From Candidatus Lucifugimonas marina (GTDB lineage: Bacteria; Chloroflexota; Dehalococcoidia; Lucifugimonadales; Lucifugimonadaceae), in assembly GCA_029593915.1 (NCBI GenBank), contig CP046147.1:992001-1056000 (forward strand): a stretch of 64,000 nucleotides of DNA, given 5' to 3'. Below, piece by piece: positions 26,424 to 34,723 of the stretch. How positions within the stretch are numbered: position 1 is the first letter of the stretch; every line of letters starts with the position of its first letter. The position numbers and the translations under genes were made by a program. Below the pieces are notes generated by a model. It was not told the DNA's origin and searched no databases. It saw nothing but the letters and a program-made list of their open reading frames with translations.

Positions 26424-26683
26424 TGCCCGTCCAAACTCATCGGAAGAAAAATCCTAAAAAACGAAATAGCGTCTCCTGTCCTAACGCTAAGGATTTCACT
26501 TTTTGTTTGGGCCGCTGTAAGGCCCGCTTCCGTTGCGATCTCCCGAATTTAGATTCGGAGATGCAAGGAAGAAAAAAGCTTCGGACAAAGAAATTCAGAA
26601 AGCACGAACAAGAACTTTGGTTCCACGAGAAGCAAGCTGAGAGAGATCTTCGTAGATCACATAGTGATCGAGGATTGAACTAA
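26423..26683 (+). CDS. small basic cysteine-containing protein, function unknown
   Basis: This 86-residue, strongly basic protein starts inside the stop of the excisionase-like gene (TAATG), so it is translationally coupled to it. Four cysteines are clustered near residues 19-38 (SCPNAKDFTFCLGRCKARFR, then C), suggesting a zinc-stabilised nucleic-acid-binding knot followed by a Lys/Arg-rich helix (GRKKLRTKKFRKHEQELWF). I know no matching family. An intrinsic terminator follows 9 bases after the stop. It may be an accessory factor for excision or a regulator. Confidence 0.6.
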   Translation: MPVQTHRKKNPKKRNSVSCPNAKDFTFCLGRCKARFRCDLPNLDSEMQGRKKLRTKKFRKHEQELWFHEKQAERDLRRSHSDRGLN

Positions 26684-26691
26684 GTTTCGTG

Positions 26692-26728
26692 AAGGCGGAT
26701 ACATCTACTCAGGTGTGTCCGCCTTTTT
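26692..26728 (+). terminator. intrinsic terminator after the excisionase-like operon
   Basis: AAGGCGGA ... TCCGCCTT forms the stem around a short loop and is followed by TTTGTTTTC. Confidence 0.85.
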
Positions 26729-27750
26729 GTTTTCAATTCTTTTAAAATTTCTGGCAAAAAAAGTCAGAAATTAAAAATGATGTAAGAGGTACCTGGGACT
26801 CTTACTCAGGAACCTTCTTTATTGGAATACATGTGAATTCCCTTTTCAAAGGTCGAGTTCAAATCAATTCACTTTTTCTTTGGCGGAAGAGAAGTGAAAA
26901 CCGAGGAATTAATTCGAATAGGGAATTCTCTCAAGAGACCTGAATTCGGTGCCTATAACGAATCTCAAAGAGATAATGGTCAGTATTTCGAATACTGAGC
27001 TGAGGCTCAGCAGTTCTCATACTAGTCGGGGCCTGCGGCAGCCCCCTCCAAAAAATAATTTCTAATTTTTTCTAATAAAACGAAATTGGACGAGTGTTTT
27101 TGAGAGGCGCAAGTTCCCTCTGTCCGATGTGGATGAGAGGAGCTTGCACTGCATTTGACAGTGTGCAAGTGGCGCTTGCAGCCACATCGTCTTATCCCAG
27201 AGGGCGCTGTCTAGGTCTTTCGTTATCAGCGTAGCCATACGGCTTGTTCAACGACGTTCATAAGTACGGCTTCTAACAGTGCAGTTGCACTGCGTCATAT
27301 CCTGTATGCGTCTAGAAGAATAAGCAGAAACGAATTACTAAGCTCTGCCGTGACCCGGAGCCACAACCCCAAGTACCTCTAGCTATCCCTACGTTGCCTG
27401 AGCTTGGTCTAGGTGGACCTTATCTATGAAAGTCATCTAATGGGAGCTAGCCGACCGATGATGACGTTTGACTCGAGGTAATCAATAAAATTCTGACCCT
27501 TGTAGTTATTATACTTCGATTGGATCCATTTCGATCTGGAATTTCGATAATTAGTCCGTGCTCAGGTGCGTCGGTGCAATCTACTCGAAATGGAGTGTCG
27601 GTAGTGTCCTAAAGTCACGGATACGATGATTGGCCAAAGGTGCGGAATCTGGGAATGTCCACGTCGTATTCAGCCTCAGAGAGCACCTCATAGGACGAAT
27701 ACAAATAATAGTCAACGGAAGCCGGACCGATTCAAGATCGAATAAGCAAA
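26729..27750. other. about 1 kb of non-coding, hairpin-rich DNA upstream of the helicase gene
   Basis: No convincing gene is present. The left half contains at least six inverted repeats within 460 bases: 26746-26772 (AATTTCTG/CAGAAATT), 26787-26815, 26981-26997 (CAGTATT/AATACTG), 26995-27010 (CTGAGC/GCTCAG), 27028-27045 (GGGGC/GCCCC) and the nested pair at 27116-27204. The right half (27205-27750) shows no structure that I can name. It may hold an RNA gene, a replication or transfer origin, or the helicase promoter. Confidence 0.55.
27116..27204. other. nested long inverted repeat (possible structured RNA or origin)
   Basis: CCCTCTG (27116-27122) pairs with CAGAGGG (27198-27204). CGATGTGG (27125-27132) pairs with CCACATCG (27182-27189). 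CTTGCAC (27143-27149) pairs with GTGCAAG (27163-27169). All three stems are perfect and properly nested, giving an 89-base cruciform or RNA arm. Confidence 0.6.
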
Positions 27751-30636
27751 TTGCTGAGCGCACTGATCGACCATTGGTCTGATTGGGAGACCCACGAGCA
27801 GTTCTATCTTAGATCTTTACTTCCAAGACTTATGGATAGTCCCGATGCAGGTAATTCGGTTGAGCACAATCTCTTCCGTCAATTGAGAGAGGTTGTACCA
27901 CAAAATCAATGGGACACGATCGGAGATCGGATCAAAGAACTTCGCAGTGTTGAGAAAACAAGACAAGCGCAAGTGCAACGACAAATTGCGCATGATGAGA
28001 CTCAACGAAAAATATCGGAATTAGCTCGAATTCAGAAGCGACACCTGGAGCAACAGGCGATATCCGAACTCAAGGCTCTGCTAGAAACGGACTACGTTGG
28101 CGCAATACGTAAATATGAGACGGAATACAGGGATCTCGTCGATGGAGCAGAGTTTGAGCGAATTAGAGAAGATTGTGTTCAAGCGTGGATCACGAGCCAA
28201 AAACTAAGACAGTTCTCAGTGGATTCGCAACAGGCCAGTGCTATCGGCGATCTCTCACTCAACACACTCGTGACCGCCCGTGCTGGTAGCGGGAAGACCA
28301 GCACACTTGTCAATAGGACGCTGTTTCTTCAGGATCACTGTGGAATCGCCCCAAATGACATTTTAGTTCTTGCTTTCAATCGAAAAGCCGTTCTCGAGAT
28401 CAAACAACGATTATTGGTTCGACGTAATCAGAGGACTGTTGAACACCTAGAGCAACTTAAAAAACAGCGAAAATCTGGACCGTGGCTCGATCCGATAACG
28501 GTGGACGACCAAGACGTCGATAGCACTGCAAATGCGTTTGGAATCGAACTACCACACGTTTTGACGTTCCATTCACTGGCTTATTCTCTGGTTCATCCAA
28601 AAAACAGTGTGTTGATGGATTCAGAATCTGAGAGCGGGCAAGCTCAAAGCAGGGTGATACAAGGCATCATCGACGAATACTTGAAGGATCAGGATTCAAG
28701 GAACCTAATTCGAGAAGTCATGCTCGGGCATTTTCGACATGATTGGGATCGAATTATTGAGGGGGGCTACCTTAAGGATCGTGAAGACATGATCGCTTTC
28801 CGTCGATCATTACCTCGAGTTTCGATGAAGGGTGAGGCGGTCAAGTCCTATGGCGAAAAACTGATCGCTGACTACCTATTTGAGCATGACGTCGATTACA
28901 ACTACGAACAAAACTACATGTGGGGAGGTCGTAATTATCGTCCAGATTTCACGGTATTCGGTCCCAACAACTCCCGGATAGTTATCGAGTACTTCGGGAT
29001 GCAAGGCGACCCTGAATACGATGAAATGTCTCAAGAAAAGCGAATTTTCTGGGAGTCACGTCCGAGAATCGTATTTGACGAGATAAATCCCGACTTAGTC
29101 CGACAGGACAACGGCAGGGGGGTTGGAGTTCATATAGAAAAACTCCTAACTGCTCATGGAATTCCATGTAATCAGCTATCCGAGTCTGAAATCTGGGACA
29201 GAGTAAAAGACAGGGCGATTGATCGTTTTACGGTCTCTGTCAAAAGCTTTATTGCCAAGGCTCGAAAATCGGGGTTGAATCTCGCAGAATTGAGATCATC
29301 AATCAGATCTCATGATCCGATGAACGAAATTGAACGAAAATATTTACTTATCGCAATCGAGATTTACGGGCGGTATCTCGACTACTTGCGGAACAGTGGA
29401 GATGACGATTTCGACGGACTGATGCTAGAAGCGGCCGAGAAAATTGCTGTCGGGAAAACCCGGTTCGAACGACGAAATACTCTCGGAGATCTTGCATCGA
29501 TTCAACACATGCTCATTGACGAATTTCAGGACTTTTCAAGTCCGTTTTTTCGACTCATATCTTCGATTAAATCTCAAAATAGAGACATCGCTACATTTTG
29601 TGTGGGAGATAACTGGCAAGCGATTAACGGTTTTGCTGGATCAGATCTTCAGTATTTCTCGGACCCGGAGAAGTTTTTCGGGACGACTACGCAGTTGAGC
29701 GTTCAGACAAACTACCGTTCAACGAAAAATATTGTCGAGGCTGGAAATAGTGTGATGCGAGGTAGAGGAATACCAAGTATTGCGAGTAAATCCGGAATTG
29801 GATCTGTTGAAATAGCCGATGTTGATTTGTTTGAACCGACACCAATGGAGGAGGACCGCCACCAACGTGAACCACGTACAGCAATGTTGCTGAGACTAAT
29901 ATCGAATGCGATTGGGAGGGATCAGAACGTGACCCTCCTTTGCAGGCGGAATTTCGTGCCTAGATTCCTCCGTCCTGAAGGATTTAGGCCAGGATTAGAC
30001 GGTTATCTGGAGCACATCCGACAGTATTTTCCGGAACATCTGAGAAACAGAATCTCAATCTCAACCGTGCACGGTTTCAAAGGGCTTGAGTCCGATGTTG
30101 TTATCGTGCTTGACGCTTTTTCCAATTGCTACCCGTTGATTCACCCAGATTGGGTTTTTGGACGGATATTTGGTGATGAACTTGAGTCTCTCACAGATGA
30201 AGAACGCCGGTTGTTTTACGTTGCGGTGACAAGAGCTGAATCTCATCTGTACTTGATTTGCGATGGACCGGACATTTCTCCGTTTGTGTCTGATCTACGG
30301 GAGCTTGCCGCTGTTTCGAACGTAGATTGGTCAATGATTCCCACTTTCGAGTACTCAGATGGCAATGTAGGCATTTTGATCAGCGACAAGAAATCTAACG
30401 ACAGATCATCAACTTATGAAATTCGCAATCAACTAAAAGCCAGCGGTTACAAATGGAACACTGGTTACCAAGGATGGTTCAAGAGTCGAATGCCTGAGCA
30501 GCTGGACACGGATGCACTCAAGAACGAGTATTGGGTCCGGAGTGCAGATAAGATCGAAATGAAAATTATTGATCAAAACGATAACGTCATCGAGTTGTAC
30601 AGTCTGGACAAAGGCGAGTTAAATCAAATTTGGTAA
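27751..30636 (+). CDS. UvrD/HelD-like superfamily 1 helicase with embedded PD-(D/E)XK-type domain
   Basis: This 961-residue protein has a coiled-coil-like N-terminus (about 60-150). SF1A motifs are Walker A ARAGSGKT (176-183), Ia (AFNRKAVLEIKQ), TFHSLA, II DEFQD (590-594), III VGDNWQAINGFAGS, IV TNYRST, V STVHGFKGLESD and VI YVAVTRAE (823-830). Between Ia and II lies a nuclease-like insert (about 365-445): YGEKLIADYLFEHDVDYNYE, RPDF (397-400) and IEYFG (412-416), as in helicase IV. The C-terminus (890-910) has a KASGYKWNTGYQGWF motif like DUF5710-type domains. The TTG start is tentative: an in-frame stop at 27709-27711 leaves no upstream ATG. The next in-frame ATG, at 27832, would remove 27 residues. 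Confidence 0.88.
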   Translation: MLSALIDHWSDWETHEQFYLRSLLPRLMDSPDAGNSVEHNLFRQLREVVPQNQWDTIGDRIKELRSVEKTRQAQVQRQIAHDETQRKISELARIQKRHLEQQAISELKALLETDYVGAIRKYETEYRDLVDGAEFERIREDCVQAWITSQKLRQFSVDSQQASAIGDLSLNTLVTARAGSGKTSTLVNRTLFLQDHCGIAPNDILVLAFNRKAVLEIKQRLLVRRNQRTVEHLEQLKKQRKSGPWLDPITVDDQDVDSTANAFGIELPHVLTFHSLAYSLVHPKNSVLMDSESESGQAQSRVIQGIIDEYLKDQDSRNLIREVMLGHFRHDWDRIIEGGYLKDREDMIAFRRSLPRVSMKGEAVKSYGEKLIADYLFEHDVDYNYEQNYMWGGRNYRPDFTVFGPNNSRIVIEYFGMQGDPEYDEMSQEKRIFWESRPRIVFDEINPDLVRQDNGRGVGVHIEKLLTAHGIPCNQLSESEIWDRVKDRAIDRFTVSVKSFIAKARKSGLNLAELRSSIRSHDPMNEIERKYLLIAIEIYGRYLDYLRNSGDDDFDGLMLEAAEKIAVGKTRFERRNTLGDLASIQHMLIDEFQDFSSPFFRLISSIKSQNRDIATFCVGDNWQAINGFAGSDLQYFSDPEKFFGTTTQLSVQTNYRSTKNIVEAGNSVMRGRGIPSIASKSGIGSVEIADVDLFEPTPMEEDRHQREPRTAMLLRLISNAIGRDQNVTLLCRRNFVPRFLRPEGFRPGLDGYLEHIRQYFPEHLRNRISISTVHGFKGLESDVVIVLDAFSNCYPLIHPDWVFGRIFGDELESLTDEERRLFYVAVTRAESHLYLICDGPDISPFVSDLRELAAVSNVDWSMIPTFEYSDGNVGILISDKKSNDRSSTYEIRNQLKASGYKWNTGYQGWFKSRMPEQLDTDALKNEYWVRSADKIEMKIIDQNDNVIELYSLDKGELNQIW

Positions 30637-30946
30637 GTTCAATGACGATCCAATTGACAGTCGCCATGTCCGAGTACTAAACAACGGGGGGCTCATCTAA
30701 TTCCCAACCGTGATTGGGAATAAAGCGGTGACCTCTCAGGTGTATTTGGACTGAAATTTTCGACTCAGCGGGTGTGAAGTACAAACCGCATAAAATAATT
30801 AGCGGTATGACCGATAGATTTATTCGGGTGAATCTATACCAGCATGTTAATGCTCGTATTCGGGTGATGTATTCCGTACTCGATCAGGTAAACAGAGTAG
30901 TCCGCTGTTGTACCTGGGTGGATCTGATTAACTTTTCTAGAAAGAT
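30637..30946. promoter_or_regulatory. regulatory gap before the HNH-KAP operon
   Basis: No gene is visible in these 310 bases. A perfect 8-bp inverted repeat ATTCCCAA-CCGTGA-TTGGGAAT lies at 30700-30721. A direct repeat TATTCGGGTGA lies at 30821-30831 and 30857-30867, with the palindromic GCAT-GTTA-ATGC between the copies. This looks like an operator-containing promoter region for the two-gene unit downstream. Confidence 0.45.
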
Positions 30947-31921
30947 GTGCACTTGGAACCGATTGATGTTTTAACCGTAGGTCAGAAGTATTCAAAAAAC
31001 GACCTAGCAAATCTCTTGAAACAACCTAATCTCTCTCAAGTCAGAGAAGGAGTAGCAAGTTCTACAAATTCGAATTCATATTTCTTATTTGTAGATTTGG
31101 AAAAAACGGGCAAAGAAACACGATTTCACTTTGATGATTTCTTTGAAGAAGATTTTTTTCATTGGGATTCACAAACAACACAACACATCGACACTCCAAA
31201 AATCCAGGATGTTGTAAATGGAAATACAATCCCACTTCTGTTCGTCAGAGTAAGACAAAAAGAAAAAAGTAAGACACTACCGTTCATATATTGTGGAAGA
31301 TTGCGGTACGTTTCTCATGAAGAAAATACCTCTAAACCTGTCCACATTATTTACCAAAACGTCGACTTTGATGACTTCACTGAAAACATTGATCTACTTG
31401 AGGTTTATCGATGGAAACCTTCCGATGCGGGTGGGACGACTAAATCGAAGATAGTGCAACGTGGGACCGTTTCAGAGGAGCGAAAAAGGAAGTTCAGGAA
31501 ACCGAACAGAACTGAGCGTCAAGGTTTGGTCACATCAAGAGTCGGACAAGGATTCTATCGACAGCAGATTATTGAAAAATGGGATGGAAAATGTGCGGTA
31601 TCACGGATTGATGCATTACCGATTTTGATTGCTTCACATATTGTTCGCTGGTCTGAGTCGAATGATGAAGAAAAGTTGGATGCTGATAACGGTATTTTGT
31701 TATCACCACTGTTCGACTCTCTTTTCGATAAGCACCTCATTTCTTTTGATGACGATGGTTCGATATTGATCTCTTCCAACTCTTCGAGAATTTCCACCGA
31801 AAGTATTGAAAAACTAAACATGCCCAGAGATGCCAGAATCTCCATTACCGATGGGATGTTGGGGTACATTCGTAGGCATCGCAGCAAGTTCAGGAAGCTA
31901 GAATCGGGGGACGAAAATTAA
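30947..31921 (+). CDS. DUF3427-like / HNH endonuclease
   Basis: This 324-residue protein has an N-terminal half resembling the DUF3427-type beta domain found in restriction and helicase-associated proteins (IPLLFVRVRQKEKSKTLPFI, residues 95-114; VYRW at 153-156). The C-terminal HNH nuclease has the pattern RVGQGFYRQQIIEKWDGKCA, then ASHIVRW (H231), DNGILLSPLFDSLFDKHLIS (N248, D257, D261). It would act as the DNA-cutting subunit. GTG start. Four bases separate its stop from the KAP NTPase start, so the two form an operon. Confidence 0.82.
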   Translation: MHLEPIDVLTVGQKYSKNDLANLLKQPNLSQVREGVASSTNSNSYFLFVDLEKTGKETRFHFDDFFEEDFFHWDSQTTQHIDTPKIQDVVNGNTIPLLFVRVRQKEKSKTLPFIYCGRLRYVSHEENTSKPVHIIYQNVDFDDFTENIDLLEVYRWKPSDAGGTTKSKIVQRGTVSEERKRKFRKPNRTERQGLVTSRVGQGFYRQQIIEKWDGKCAVSRIDALPILIASHIVRWSESNDEEKLDADNGILLSPLFDSLFDKHLISFDDDGSILISSNSSRISTESIEKLNMPRDARISITDGMLGYIRRHRSKFRKLESGDEN

Positions 31922-31925
31922 AGTA

Positions 31926-34046
31926 TTGCCAGGTCAAAAACTAAAATTCATTGGCTCCGACGCCAGGTCCGAGAATGACTCATTCCGGCGACGTGAATTA
32001 GCAAAAGCTTGGGCGAACTCGCTGTATACAAGCACCGCAGATGAATGTTTAGTCGTAGGAATCGAAGGTGAATGGGGGGCGGGGAAAAGCACGTTCGCCG
32101 ATTACTTACTTGACGAAATTGAGTCTCAAAATCCAAAACCAATTGTTATTCGCTTCGACCCATGGCTATTCGGATCAGTCGAAGAGGTAATAAGACAGTT
32201 TTTCCAACAACTGCGTAATGAACTCGCCAAGCACAAAGAGTCTCGTTCTCGATGGAAAAATATTCCCGAGATCGACTATGACTCAATCCTTGACGGCATG
32301 TCGATACTGCTTTCAATCGGAGAGCTCTCCCCAGTCGGCTCCAACTATTTCAATCTAGGTAATCGAGGATTGTCATTCCTTCGGAGACCGAAGGCTAAAG
32401 GAAAAAAAACAGCTGGATCACTTGTTGAGCAAAAGAAACAGCTTGACGAGGTCTTTGGAGAACTAAAAGGCCGTGTAGTCGTTCTGATCGACGATATCGA
32501 TCGATTAGAACCGGAGTCCGCAGCGGCAATTCTTCAATTGGTCCGAATGAACGCTTCGTTCCCACATTTCACATACATACTTCCCTACGATGCAGAAATG
32601 CTCGGTCGTGCCATCGACAGCGCTTACTCAATCGAGAATGGACGAGGATATGTTGAGAAGGTTGTCACGCTTCCGCTAATGCTCCCAAACCCGTCTGCTG
32701 AGGATTTACGCAGATTTTTCATCGAGCAACTTGTCGATCCATTTGTAGATGAGGCAACCCCATTAAACGGTGTCGAAAAATGGAGGCAGGTGCTTGATCT
32801 AACAGTTGGCACGCAACTAACCACGCCCCGTCAAATCATCCGTCTAAGGAACATTTTAGTAGCTTCGTATGAACCGATTAAGAAAGATGTTGATCTGAGG
32901 GATTTCATACTGATCGAGTCAATACGATTGCAATCACCAGTGATCCATAGATATATCTGGGAAAACCCTTGGCTTTTCCTTGGACACCGTGATCTCCTCT
33001 CATCTAACGTCGAAAAGTCACCGGACGTGAAAAAAAATGTGGAATCGAGTAGAGAAGAGTTCAAAGCACGACTCTCGAAGTTAGGAATCTCAATCGACAT
33101 GCTGGATCACTTATTCCCAGCTTTCGGTGCAATCGGAACACACAATCGCTACGACCAGGGCAGAGTTTCAGACTCCAGGACGAACAAACGCATCGCCAGT
33201 CACGATCACTTCGAGATGTACTTCTCGTTCTCCTTGCCACAGACAACAGTCCCAGAGTCTAAGCTTGGTGAATTGGTCAACACCGTCAACCTGGACGAGT
33301 TAGTGCAAAAGCTGATTGAGTTAATTAACGGGCCATCGGCACGAGATTTGCTTACTCAACAGCCACCGTATACACAAAATTTAACGTCCGAACAGGCAAC
33401 GTTGCATTTCCAAGCGATAATTCGTGTAGCCGATCAGCTATCTTTCTACGAATATCGAGCCGGGTTCTCGGATGACAACTTGTCGATGGTTTGGTTGGCA
33501 ATCGACGCCTTATCCCAAATTGAGCATGAGAAACGAGTTGAGTTCATCGTCAATTTGATCAAACAGTCCGGCAATATTGGAACCCTCGTTAGACTGGTTG
33601 ATCTGCTCGAGGGCAAAGAAGATGAGCCATTCACGACTTCGGAACTAGACTCAATCAAGAAAGAAATGGGGAAGGTTTTAGACAGTCGTGCTAAAAGCGG
33701 AACATTGTTCGATGAAAATCCCCCTCTCGGTGCGATCAACTATTTCCGCTGGCTGGATTACGGCTTGGAATCTGATGAAGAATTGGCAATTCGCAATTCT
33801 CTCGTTGATCCCGATTCAGCTGCGAACTTGTTAAGGTCCTTCGTGAGCGTGAGAACATCCACAAGTGGTACCGGGCAAGTCAGTAAAACTAGATACGTCC
33901 AAGAAAGTGGTATACCAGACTCGGCCAAGCTGATCCTGAATGAATGGCTCTCAACTAATCTGGAATCAACCTCTCTGTCAGAGTCAGACAAGATGCTTTG
34001 GAGGCAGTATCTGGATCCGAACGTCAGGCAAGACCAGTTCACTTGA
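31926..34046 (+). CDS. KAP-family P-loop NTPase
   Basis: This 706-residue protein has Walker A GEWGAGKS (48-55), the KAP signature IRFDPWLFG (75-83) and Walker B VVLIDDIDRLEPE (185-197). The large C-terminal helical region lacks recognisable domains. KAP NTPases are often membrane-anchored between Walker A and B; here that stretch (about 125-155) is only mildly hydrophobic, so this member looks soluble. In phages and plasmids KAP proteins (for example PifA) mediate exclusion of phages. The TTG start is 4 bases after the HNH stop. Confidence 0.87.
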   Translation: MPGQKLKFIGSDARSENDSFRRRELAKAWANSLYTSTADECLVVGIEGEWGAGKSTFADYLLDEIESQNPKPIVIRFDPWLFGSVEEVIRQFFQQLRNELAKHKESRSRWKNIPEIDYDSILDGMSILLSIGELSPVGSNYFNLGNRGLSFLRRPKAKGKKTAGSLVEQKKQLDEVFGELKGRVVVLIDDIDRLEPESAAAILQLVRMNASFPHFTYILPYDAEMLGRAIDSAYSIENGRGYVEKVVTLPLMLPNPSAEDLRRFFIEQLVDPFVDEATPLNGVEKWRQVLDLTVGTQLTTPRQIIRLRNILVASYEPIKKDVDLRDFILIESIRLQSPVIHRYIWENPWLFLGHRDLLSSNVEKSPDVKKNVESSREEFKARLSKLGISIDMLDHLFPAFGAIGTHNRYDQGRVSDSRTNKRIASHDHFEMYFSFSLPQTTVPESKLGELVNTVNLDELVQKLIELINGPSARDLLTQQPPYTQNLTSEQATLHFQAIIRVADQLSFYEYRAGFSDDNLSMVWLAIDALSQIEHEKRVEFIVNLIKQSGNIGTLVRLVDLLEGKEDEPFTTSELDSIKKEMGKVLDSRAKSGTLFDENPPLGAINYFRWLDYGLESDEELAIRNSLVDPDSAANLLRSFVSVRTSTSGTGQVSKTRYVQESGIPDSAKLILNEWLSTNLESTSLSESDKMLWRQYLDPNVRQDQFT

Positions 34047-34115
34047 GTCGAGTGATCGAGTTTGTTGGACCAGATTGACCGTGGGCTTTGGTTGTTAACT
34101 ATGACCAGCGGCAAC

Positions 34116-34241
34116 TTAGTAACGCCTTAGCATCATTACATACTTCCCGCCCATCACCACTCGGATGACCGAGTCTTTCATTCCAGGCCTTTTCATCTGC
34201 GCTGCAGCAGTCCGCCTAAAAGCATGCACTTCATATGTGAA
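34116..34241 (-). pseudogene. C-terminal relic of a second tyrosine recombinase
   Basis: A 41-codon open stretch on the minus strand reads YEVHAFRRTAAAQMKRPGM, then KDSVIRVVMGGKYVMMLRRY and a stop. This matches the HxxRRT ... G-H-K ... RY end of phage integrases. The box II His of GHK has become Gly, and a stop lies directly upstream. It lies 144 bases from the 3' end of the tRNA-Leu gene, the usual place for an integrase of an element in that site. It is probably the remnant of an earlier insertion. Confidence 0.65.
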
Positions 34242-34296
34242 TTACGAGGATGTGCTGGGAAAGAGGGCTAAGTAGGTGAAGGATTGAAGTCAGTTA

Positions 34297-34314
34297 CTGT
34301 CAAATCAGCTGTCA
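34297..34314. repeat. paired CTGTCA direct repeats near right end (putative integrase arm sites)
   Basis: CTGTCA at 34297-34302 and 34309-34314 has the same 12-bp period and orientation as the pair at 21922-21939. Confidence 0.5.
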
Positions 34315-34384
34315 ATTAGTGGGATAAGCCCATACAAACGAACGTATGCTTCGAATCGAAATCCCCAAGTTGAACTAGGAATTG

Positions 34385-34470
34385 TGGTGCCGAAGGTGGG
34401 AGTCGAACCCACACGAGTGTTACCTCAATGGATTTTGAATCCATCGCGTCTGCCATTCCGCCACTCCGGC
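34385..34470 (-). tRNA. tRNA-Leu (anticodon CAA)
   Basis: This 86-base gene includes an encoded CCA. The acceptor stem GCCGGAG/CTTCGGC has one G-U pair. The anticodon stem ATGGA/TCCAT closes the loop TTCAAAA, giving CAA. A long variable arm with GAG/CTC identifies a class II tRNA, and the T-arm contains GGTTCGACTCC. The 3' half is the integration site of the island, and its present sequence probably came from the element. Confidence 0.95.
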
Positions 34471-34723
34471 TCGTGGGATGCTCTAGTATCTGGCCTGCTG
34501 GTCGTTTGGAACGATGCGGCTTGATTCGAGCTGCGGGTTTTCTATATTAGCGACGATTCCGCGGGAGTACATGGTGTGAAGGCTCGTGTTTGGGTTTGTT
34601 GACCGAATTATCTGGACGAAGCTGGTGCCGATGCTTTCTGACGACGACCTTTCGCGTAAGCAAAGGATGACAGTGGTGGAGGAATATATTCTCAGTCATG
34701 CTAGGCTCACGATATAAATCGGA

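Noticed and set aside
27626..27745. 39-codon frame just upstream of the helicase (with a CGIWEC motif)
   Set aside because: It has no ribosome-binding site and no conservation evidence, and it may be chance in a non-coding region.
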